From NCBI GenBank assembly GCA_019828545.1, contig JACVRA010000063.1, forward strand, positions 248,001 to 312,000: 64,000 bases of DNA, read 5' to 3'. The notes below the pieces were generated by a model. That model had not been told where the DNA came from. It saw only the letters and a program-made list of their open reading frames with translations, and ran no database searches. This stretch comes from Paracamarosporium sp. OC-R06-R3. Taxonomy: Eukaryota; Ascomycota; Dothideomycetes; Pleosporales; Didymosphaeriaceae. Both the position numbers and the translations under genes were made by a program. This document shows positions 55,288-64,000 of this stretch, piece after piece (position 1 is the first letter of the stretch; every line of letters begins with the position of its first letter).

Positions 55288-57622
55288 CTACAAGACAAGG
55301 AACCCCGCAGCGGTCAAGCTCAGCGCAATCGCAAATCCCACTGTAGTCGCCCTTGTCGCATCTCCGGTGGACTTCTTCTCTACCGTATTGCTCGCACCAC
55401 TGTCTCCCTTCACCCCGCCATTCCCGCCGGCTCCCCCTGCCTTCGTACTGTTCTCCGATAATTGCAATACCGGCAAATCCACTAAATGGATCTTCGCTCC
55501 GCCCAACGGCTCCAGCCTTACATCAACTACATCACCCACGCACTTCCTCTTGTCCCCTGTCGGCGGCGCATCAGGAACGCCCTTATATATTCCCCATTCA
55601 ATCTCGCACGCCTTTGCAGTCATCCATATCGGAGGTGCACCTGGCGCAAAAATCGGGTTCACTAGCCCGCTGTTATTGGAGCGGTGTACGACAAGCGTGT
55701 CAGGATCAATGGCGTAATTCCATGCTGAGGCATTGTGATACGAATAATCGAGAGCCTGGGCTGGAGCGTAGTCTTCAGGAAGCGGTTCATTTGAGCCGTA
55801 CTGTTTAGGACGGGCGGAGGAGTTTGTTGAAGGAACTGCGAGAGCGAAGACGAGGGCGCCGTGGTGGATCGCAACGGTATCGTTTGCGCGCTCTTCTTGG
55901 ATGATGGAAGGCTCGCTGAGGGTATATGTTACTTTCGTGGTACCAGATGGGATGGAAAGTTTGTGCAGGCCGGTTTGGGAGTCGGGCTCGACGGCGCTGG
56001 AGTCTGAGCCCGTGGATATGGTGGTCTTGGAGGCGTCGGCCCATGAGGGAACGCGCACGTGGAAGTCGAAGGCGGATTTGGCGGTGATGGTGTACGTGAG
56101 CGTATTGCTAAAGGGGTATTCGGTTTCGCAGTCAACCTTTGTGTCGCCGACTGTGGCGCTTCCGGGTCCTAGCAACGCATGTGCGATACCACCGTCTCCA
56201 ACTTCTACATACATTGCTGCAGCAAACTTAGGATAGCCCTGCGGATGATTGACAGTACAGCAAGGGAAATCAACCTCGAGTCCGTACGACTGACCCCATT
56301 GATTTACATTCCAGAAAGGAGTGTCGTCCAAGTGTTGTGCGTACGGCTGGTTGGGTTGCGAAACGTATTGTCTGGCCCACCAATCCGGTGTCAGCTGGAC
56401 AGGCAACGCATTGAACGCCGTCTTTTCACAGCGATCGGCGTACGAATTGTCGCCTAGAGCTTGGTACAAGTACGAAAGCGAGTACATCGTCTCGACCAGT
56501 GTACAAGTCTCTGATCCATAATATGGCGCCAGACCTGCAAGCCTTTCGTCTGCAAGAATGCCTCCTGAGGCAGCGCCATGGTATTGGAACGTCCAGTCTA
56601 CAGCATCTTTGCTCGTTTGTACAAGGCTGTCGTTGTGCGTGACGCGTCGGAAGACTGCGAGAGCTTTGAGGCCTTGTCCGACATTGACGCCGTGCTCGTA
56701 AGCAAAGAGCGGTTCGGTGATTTCGACAGGGAGCATGTTAAGGTCTTCTTTAATGTAGATTTGATCATTGTACCAGTCGGCCCAATTGTGTGAACCTTCA
56801 ATGAGAAGCTGCATATTTTCCATGACTTGTGAGGCGTTATGGTTGGAAGCATGCTCTTCGTAGAGCCATTGCAGGGTGATGAGCATGTCTTGGACGCGAA
56901 CACGACCCCTACGAAAGCGCAGTTAGAATCTACCTTTATCAAGCTTAAGGGGAGGCGAAACATACCACTGTTCATCACCTTGACCTACCGCGTCACCCTC
57001 ATGGAAATGGTAACCCGTAAAGTTATCTCTCAACATCTCATTCATGACGCCCATGAACTTCCACAACGAGTCTACGATCCTGCTTTCCCATTCTCCACCA
57101 CTTTCCGCCTCGGCTAACCCTTTTAATCCCAACAAAAATGGCATTCTTCCCCAGAAGTTTCTTTCCGTCCCATTTTCCGGTCCTATCCATCCATCTTCAT
57201 ATTGGTTTTTCAGGACATAATCAGCAGCCGAATGCACCTGGCCTAGAAGCCGTGAATCGTTGAGAGCGTAAGCCAGTGGGACGAGGCCGTTGAACCAGTA
57301 CGGGAACCCTTCTCTAAGAGCCGAGTATTCACTTGAGCCACCAAGCCATGTCGAGTGCGCAACAAAGTCATAAAAGTCGTGTTCGTGACCCGCGAGGCCG
57401 TTAGCTGAAAGAGTAAGTTGATCTTTCAGCCAACCATTGGGTTTGATGGATCCGAGAGGTAGAGGTTTAAATGTGAATGGAACCACTAAAAGTCATTAGC
57501 GTGTCTTCCGACTTTTGCTAATTCTAATACCTACAGCTCTCGTTACTCTGCGCAAGAACCGTACTCAGACCCAGGGCCAGTGCGGTTAGCCCCTGTGTCC
57601 TGTAGCCTGTATTCCAGCGCAT
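55288..57622 (-). CDS. Secreted GH127-type (DUF1680) glycosidase, probably GPI-anchored
   Basis: Exons 57622-57535, 57485-56966 and 56908-55288 encode 742 residues. The first exon supplies a signal peptide ([16 protein letters not shown]) that a single-exon reading misses. The alpha/alpha six-hairpin domain follows: [54 protein letters not shown] and [20 protein letters not shown]. Then come the cysteine pair in [14 protein letters not shown], near the Cys nucleophile region of GH127 beta-L-arabinofuranosidases, and beta-rich C-terminal domains. The Gly/Ser/Thr-rich tail ending in a hydrophobic helix ([17 protein letters not shown]) suggests a GPI anchor. Substrate, perhaps L-arabinofuranosides, is a family-level guess. 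Convergent with the Ybp1-like gene. Confidence 0.85.
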
Positions 57623-59362
57623 GTTCAACTGTAGTGAGCTTGGTGGGTTAGATTAGTAGGGAAGAGGCTTGGTTTATAGTCGGATCTGTCAGGGCCCGTA
57701 GTGATCGCCAACGCCACTGCGCCCCACGATCCTACATGCCCGAGTCACCTCGAGCGAAAGGCCCCTCATGCTAAACGCTTTGCGATCGCTCGTATAACCC
57801 AAAACGTCGATCTACTAAGCCTAATGTAGCAGCCCGTAAAACGGGTATGTTTCCCTACCACTTGCACATATGCTCTTACTGAGAAATGCGTTATTCAGAA
57901 CATGCATACCCATGCGCGACGCATGTTATGGTTTAGGTTTGTTCTTTTCGAACAATTCCGACAGAGAGGATTCGACCAAATCTTGTGAATGGAACGTTTG
58001 AAGTTTTCTGGTCGTGGCTGTAAAGGCGACCCGAAAGGGAAAATGACGTTGAGGTAAGCAGGAAGAGGGGGCTTGTTTCGAGGTCTTAGCCACACCACGG
58101 ACCCCAGAGTTTAGCATCGCGTCATTAAGTGGTCGGTAGCGTCCCCTTGATTCATTACGATCTGCTAAATTTGGCGACGTGGTGAATCCCTCTCCGGAAA
58201 TACATCCGCTGCGGAGCGCGAGTTATGGTGATCCTTGTACTTTGTACATCCGTGTGAGCGAAATGCGAGATCACGTTCCTGATCGAGCTGCACAGTTCTT
58301 TTTGCTCGCTCTAGGCATTGTCCAGATGTAGACCTCACTGGTCTGCAATCTATTTATGCAACCCATCATTCTGTAACGAGCTCTTCCTACCGCAGTCGAA
58401 AAGTATCCATACAGCCGCAGCAGCAAGCTTAGGCTTGACCTATTAACACATCCGAACAAAATCGAGAAGGAATTTTTGTAAGAAAAACTTCTCGTTGCTT
58501 AGGGTATCTCAAATACTAGCCTATTTGCTATACTTATTTTGTACGTCGTCGACAGAAGAACATTAACAGGTACCGTCCAAGTTCTGCACCCACACTTTGG
58601 TATCTTTTGTCATCACTTAGCTTCTTGTGGGGAATCTGCCGCTTATTGCATCCAGATACGTATACTTTAAATGCATACTTCTGTACGTCATACTTTGCAA
58701 GTTTCTGTAATGACTGCTTCTTTCAAAGTCGATATACTTTAGAATTTTCCATCCGTCTCGCCAGCTACAGAAATATAGTGATGATTCAATTGAACGAAGG
58801 GACCAAACAGATACTGTTTCCAGATTAACAGCACCTGCGTTCGTGATTCAACAATCAAGCTCAAATGCAGGCAGATATCAGCAGTAGCAAAGATATCGCT
58901 CGTTGATGGCGTCTTGATGCGCATTAACATCTAGAGAGATGGCTTCTAATAAACCCGGAAAGTCCATTAAGTTCGGAATGGCGAGAAATGGTATTCTCAC
59001 GCCGCTGTAAGGTAATCGCTCCACGAGCTTTGGCCCATTATATGTGCAGTCTGAACATGCCTCGAACATGTACTCAAGAAGAATGGTCGTGCAAATTAGA
59101 ATCGAGTTTGAGCTGAATAGCTTTCATTTCAAAATGAAGAATACTCTTACAGTACTTCATCCAATCATCCACCCCAACAGAAATGCTAGCATACGACATC
59201 GCTCAAAGGAGGCCAAACAACAACCTCGCAACAGAGTCCACCTCGCCAAACGCTCAAAAACAACCTCGCCAAAGCCTGTACAGCAAACGCATTGTCAACC
59301 CAAACAGACAAATCATACACCATCCGCTGATGCCTCAAACGCCTTACACAACCTAAACAACC
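57623..59362. other. Intergenic, no gene supported
   Basis: About 1.7 kb upstream of the glycosidase and downstream of the F-box-type gene. Only short open frames without domains; no repeat or RNA recognised. Confidence 0.45.
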
Positions 59363-61355
59363 TCACGGAAACCTCGCTTCAAACTCCGTGGTATCCATCC
59401 CCCAAATCTCAATCCAAGCCAAACTCTTCGGATCAACAAGTTCCACCCTCCGTATCGGGCCCCTCCTCAATTCAATCATCGACGTGCCCCCAAGCGGACT
59501 ACCTCGCTTCGCGTCCTCCTCGATCCCAGCCTTGCCTTTCCCCTTCGGCCACACGACTTCGCCCAGTTTAAACGCCTTGTTGCCCATGCCCACGTATTTT
59601 AGCTTGTTGTATTCCGGCCGCCACATCTCGGTTGCGATGGCGAATTTGTGCATCTCGATGTCCATTGCGTCGATGCGGGCTTGGAATGCCGAGCTTGGTG
59701 GGATTAACATGCGGATTGCCCAGAGGTTGGGTGTGAATGAGACCATGGTGCGGAGGGACTCTAGGGGTGGGACTGAGCATGCGAAGCCGAGTTGTTCGAG
59801 GCAGGGGAGCGTCTGGCAGAGTTTGAAAAGTGCGTTGTCGGAGAGAATCCAGTGGTCTGACAACAACAAGTGGCGCAGAGTGCGGTGGTTCGATTGGATC
59901 GCTGCTAGGTAGTCGCCTGCGATGCTCTTGCACTCGCCTTCAGTTTGTGGGCGCGGGGTGGAGGTTGAGCTGCATGCGTTGTACCCGTTTGTGTCCATGG
60001 TAGGGGTAGTGGTTGAAGAGGGCGAGGTGGGGGTCTGCGCTGTGCTGTTCGACTTTGAAGATATGGTTTTGCTGACGAGGTAAAAGCGCTCCAAGCCATG
60101 GAACTCGGTGAGCATAGTAACCTGTTCGGGTTGGATTGAGTCGCAGCGGAGCATCTTCAGATTCTCAGGAATCGGCCGATTGGGATTGAGGCGCCATGTA
60201 TCGTCGAGGAAAACAGTCATGGGATCTGATGAGCCCATGGAGTTCATAATGGTAATTTCTTCGATTGCTCTAGGGTTCGTTGTTTTCTCGAAGCCTTCGT
60301 CTTGATTTCGGCAATATAGATTGTAGAGTGCGAAGCGCTTCAGATTTATTGTGTGTCCGGCAGCTATGCTGCGTCCAAAGTAGGTGCTGAGTTGGATTGA
60401 CTCTTCACCCGTCTCGCGCATGCGTGGATTAAAATGCAGTTTCATGTCCTCAAGCTTCTTGGACATAAGAAGGAGGAGGGATATATTATCGGGAGATGAG
60501 AGGGGGTCTATGTCGTAGCAGATAAGCGATTTGAGGTTGGGGAGTGGCGGAACGACAGCCGTGGGCCGTGGTATTCGTCTGGCGGGAAAGCGGAGGACGA
60601 GGGAAGTCAGCGACGACTTTTGCATAAGGCCCTCGTAGACGGTCTGCAGTGGCTTCGTGTTCAGCTCCCAACTGCGTCTGTTAGCACCGAGTAAGGCCGC
60701 ACGGCAAACAACCCACGTACGCGAATGTCTTGATGTTCTTCATCTTATCCAGCGCAGCACGCATGGCAACCTGGAGCATCATGGCATTGTCCGGCACGCG
60801 CCCTTTGGAATAGTCGTCCACATCGTGTTCCCGCACATCTCCGATGACCCTGAAGGTTTGCACGTAGTCGGTGAAGTTCCGCGACACCAGTGTGTTCAGC
60901 CCCATGGCAAAGGGGCTCCCGCTCCCATAGCCCGCCGGTCTGCCATTGATATATCGTATATCCGAATAGGTCCGCAGCGTGACTTCTTGGTACAGACGGG
61001 GCAGGGTCATGTAATAAAAAAGGCGCGAGGTGCGCGTAACGCGTGCGAGGTCGCCCACATCGTCAAGCTGTAGTCGTGTTCGCTGTTAGTCATCGTTGTC
61101 ATGACGGCTGAAGGAACCGCGACATACATATTCCAATATCAAAAGTATCAAATGCAGCGGGAGCTCCTTGCCCTGCCCGGTCGCATGTGACCGCGCTGGA
61201 CTCGTAAACCACGAGTGCGACGGCACAGTGATGGGTGGCCCTCTCGACGTCTCGGTGAAGCGACTGTTCGCTGCCGCCTTCGCCTTTGGGGGTTTCGAAG
61301 TCACGGTCGTCGCGTTGGCCGGCGCAGGGCGGGGCGTGGGTGTAACCTCTGGCAT
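59363..61355 (-). CDS. F-box-like / leucine-rich fungal protein
   Basis: Exons 61355-61128, 61067-60721 and 60671-59363 encode 627 residues. The disordered Pro/Ala/Thr N-terminus runs into an F-box-like helix set, with LPLHLILLILEY joined by splicing to LDDVGDLARVTRTSRLFYYM and followed by LPRLYQEVTLRTYSDIRYI. Degenerate leucine-rich repeats fill the rest (KNIKTFAY, LTSLVLRFP, LPNLKSLICYDI, TLRHLLLSDHWIL, LEQLGFACSVPPL). A Ser/Thr/Pro-rich loop (TAQTPTSPSSTTTPTM) is inserted mid-repeat. F-box/LRR proteins are substrate adaptors of SCF ubiquitin ligases; the target is unknown. All three joins keep phase (TAT|CTT, GC|T). Confidence 0.78.
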
Positions 61356-61809
61356 TTAGGTGGCGTCCATGTAATGTCTTACGCAGGAGCTGCCCGCATA
61401 TCCGGCGGCGTGGAATAATACACAACGTGGGGAAGAGGCTTCCCAACTGCTGCCAGCGGGCGCGCAAGCCGACAAGCTTGCATGTGTAAGCCTAGAATTT
61501 CTTCGCTGCTCAAGACCTCCGACGCTCCGGCAGGTCCGCCGCATTTGTCCCCGAAAGTCCACGCTAGGGCTGATCTGCACTGGGGTTTTCGCGAACCCTT
61601 CCGGAGGACGTCATGGGCTGCTACATGTTGCATACGGTGCATACGGTGCATCCGGCTGTGTCCGACATAATCAAGGTTTCCTTTCTGGGGTATGGTATAG
61701 CTCGTATTTAGGAGAGATGCTCTCAATTGTCAACCGAATGTTACTCGTCCTCCCCGCTTCTCAGGTTAACACGGAAGAGTCAGCTTGGCGTGTGACCGCC
61801 TATTTTCCA
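61356..61809. other. Intergenic, no gene supported
   Basis: Between the F-box-type gene start and the TDP1 stop. A very short tandem (GCATACGGT, two copies and a partial third, about 61630-61655) is the only repeat. Confidence 0.5.
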
Positions 61810-63642
61810 CTATCCAACATCCTCGGGTTCATGGTCCATGAAAAACCAAGGTTTCTTTCCCTCGTACTTCTCCCCCGGACATTCGAACGGCACCTCCAGT
61901 GTCCCCTGGAATACACTCATCGGCGGAACCTTTCCGCTGTTCAAGCCTTGCAGCTTCTCTGTGGGCACAGGCACCACAACACCACACTCCCAATTGTTGA
62001 CTTTCAACACGCTCTCCTTCCCACTCTTCAAGATATTTTGTGAGCCCCATGCCGATTCTGTTGCATTCGCAGATCCCACGTAAGCCCAAGCAAAAGGCGT
62101 GCCATCCTTTTTGTGGCCCCGAGCTAAGAGAATCTTGTTGTGTGACAAGAGACCAGGTCGTGTTGATCTGTGGTTTCGGAGACATTTACGGGCGAACGAA
62201 GGAGCATTGTAGCTTCTCGAGTTCAGGGTAATGATTCCGCCGCAGTCTACACCTCCCGTGCTGCTGGTCACAGTGTCGTAGGTTGGAAAATAGACACGAA
62301 ATCGGTCAGACCAGTCTTCAGGAGCTTTACCGGTCAAGGGATGGAGTCCGCTAGCGGCCAAGTAGATCTTGTGAAGGAATTCCTCCTTCAGGCCACCTAA
62401 CGAAGACGACGCATAGTCCAATTCTAGGCGCTCAACGTTATCAAGTTTCAGTCGTCGTATAGCTGTCGCAAGACCCGCCAAACCAGTGTCGTTACGCCTT
62501 GGTCCATTCGAGTGACTTCCTGCTCTACGCTTTTGTCAGTCTGGTTGTTTGCTTTAATTGCCTCTATAAACTCACATTGAGTGAACAAATGCGAACCGGT
62601 GTGTTTCCGAGAAGTCGAACTTGCGTAGACCGTCAAGTACATTCTTGCCAACCTCTTGTGCTTCGAGGAATGAAACCAGGTCCTGCCCAAACGCGGTCTC
62701 GACCTTCCCAGCAATCGTTCCACCAGGACGGCGTGGCAAGTCAATCAAAAACAATGTGTTCTCGAGAACCGCTGGCTGCCACGACCCTGGCGTCTTTGGA
62801 TCCTGTCCAGTCTCTCCCCATTCCACTTTCATTAAGTTGGCTGTAGGAACCACGATCCTAAGGTGTGTGTCGTGGAAAAGCAACATTAATTTGCTGTGCA
62901 TAGTGGTTGTAGCACGCATTGGTGGAAAATGTGGCTTGAGATTCGGAATGCTGCATTCAGCAAGCTCTTGGAGTGTTTTCTGTCGCATTGCTTCTCCTTG
63001 AGCACCAATAATCCAGTAATGTTTGATCTTCTTTGGGTCCGCTTTATGGAAGATGAACTCGTGGTCCCATTGAAAGGAGCTCAAGACAGCTATATTGAGG
63101 GTCGAGGCTTGCAGAACCTCCTCAAGGCTGATATCATCGGTGCGAGGATGTTTGTAAGCCCAAGTACGCTTGATGGCACCTTCAGGATATTGGATTCCAG
63201 TTGAAATTGCAGAATTAGCTTGTTTAGCAACTTGTTTCGACGGTCTCTCGGGGGATGCGCTTCGCTTCCGTTTTCCCAGTCGCGCAAGCCGCTCTTGCTC
63301 CATGGCTTTTCTATCCAATAAGAACGCATTCCCACTTGTCGAAGGTTTAGAAGTCGGAGCAACTGAAGCTTCTACATGCCGTTGAGTTTTGTTCTTGCTT
63401 TCTGGAGTAGGCGCAGCGGCGTACTGTGAAAGACCAGTGCTGGGGGAGTTGACTCTCGTGGCCTCAGATCCTGGTCCAGTACTGGGCGTGTCGACTTTTG
63501 GTACTCCCTCGAGTGAGAGAGCAATGGCCAAGCGCATGTCCCTGTCGTAGTTGGACTCGTCGTCCGGAGACGAGGTCCTAGTGTCTTGCATAGAAAGCGC
63601 AATTGCTTGCCGAATTTCATCGTCATCATCGGAAGAAGCCAT
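61810..63642 (-). CDS. TDP1: Tyrosyl-DNA phosphodiesterase 1 with two N-terminal ubiquitin-interacting motifs
   Basis: Nuclear DNA-repair enzyme that releases topoisomerase I peptides from 3' DNA ends. Exons 63642-62576 and 62524-61810 encode 593 residues. Two UIM-like helices open the protein: DDDEIRQAIALSMQD (residues 6-20) and DRDMRLAIALSLEG (33-46). Then a disordered Ser/Thr/Pro region with a basic patch (LGKRKRSASPERPSK). The phospholipase-D fold has the first HKD at His249/Lys251 (TMHSKLMLLFHD) and the second at His484/Lys486 (LSHNKILLARG). Other Tdp1 landmarks are FVHSIAGSHS, restored only with acceptor GCGTAG at 62525, and WAYVGSANATESAWG. The nearer CAG would shift the frame. Confidence 0.92.
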
Positions 63643-64000
63643 TTGGCGAAAGGAAATGAAAGTTGTGTGGTGGTTGTTTGGACGTCGTTAGAAAGTGTTA
63701 CGAGTAGAGATGAGGCGAGCTTCGGCGCGCTGTCACGTGGGCACGTGCTATCCGAGATCCGCTTAGTAAGCTTGCATACCGTCGTACTCGGAATTTCGAC
63801 TCTGTCCATCTGTTCAGTATCGAACAGTACGTAGCACCATGTGTCTGTCAAGCTTTTAAACTAGGAGTAAATGTGCAGGTTTTGAATTGAGATCTCTTCA
63901 TTCTACGCTTCTATCTCGAGAATCTCAAGTCAAAACAACAACCCACGTACATGCCCAGTACACATGTGCACAGTATTACCGTCCACCCCTATCAAAAAAT
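63643..64000. other. TDP1 upstream region, no gene recognised
   Basis: Promoter side of TDP1 to the right edge of the window; an overlapping 159-codon minus-strand frame at 63372-63851 is a shadow of TDP1 exon 1. Nothing else recognised. Confidence 0.5.

Noticed and set aside
61630..61655. GCATACGGT tandem, two and a half copies
   Set aside because: Too short to be more than a chance microduplication; no function suggested.

Overview
The window is nuclear DNA of a filamentous ascomycete (Pezizomycotina, most likely Dothideomycetes/Pleosporales; the order is an inference). The evidence is gene density (about one gene per 1.7 kb), 46-90 nt GT-AG introns with CTAAC/CTGAC branch sites, a PTH11-like rhodopsin-domain protein, DUF7730 and fungal F-box/LRR-type proteins, and ascomycete housekeeping genes (NOP16, LSM3, a mitochondrial GluRS, a Ydj1-type DnaJ, a Ybp1-like protein, TDP1). 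I recognised no tRNA, rRNA, CRISPR array or intact transposon. Exon boundaries come from reading splice sites and checking codon phase by eye.

Layout. 1-10.5 kb: PTH11-like membrane protein, UbiA-family enzyme, kinase-fold protein, mitochondrial carrier, a small conserved-looking protein and a proline-iminopeptidase-type hydrolase. 11-15.4 kb: NOP16 divergent from a ZIP7/KE4-type zinc transporter, then a small Cys-rich membrane-anchored protein. 15.4-17.9 kb: gene-poor, with a possible decayed reading frame. 17.9-29.2 kb: four-helix membrane protein, MBOAT/wax-synthase-like acyltransferase, DUF7730 protein, a FAD-Rieske oxidoreductase pseudogene, RidA, and a 910-residue coiled-coil/Cys-rich protein. 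29.2-31.1 kb: gene-free.

31.1-41.7 kb looks like a small catabolic cluster: a secreted Cys protein (possibly only a neighbour), a Dabb-fold protein, an Ldh2-family oxidoreductase, a Zn2Cys6 regulator, an IlvD/Edd sugar-acid dehydratase, an SDR, and a formate/nitrite-type transporter broken by in-frame stops. Five CGG-N7-CCG palindromes lie in the upstream regions of the Dabb, Ldh2/regulator and IlvD/SDR genes: one, two and two respectively. This fits direct control by the cluster's own Zn2Cys6 protein and is the strongest unexpected signal in the window.

42.7-64 kb: a 1397-residue hydrolase-like/ankyrin/CorA-like fusion, an unknown protein, mitochondrial GluRS divergent from a DnaJ gene whose ATG is assembled by splicing, LSM3 divergent from a Ybp1-like gene, a secreted probably GPI-anchored GH127-type (DUF1680) enzyme, an F-box-type protein, and TDP1 with two N-terminal ubiquitin-interacting motifs.
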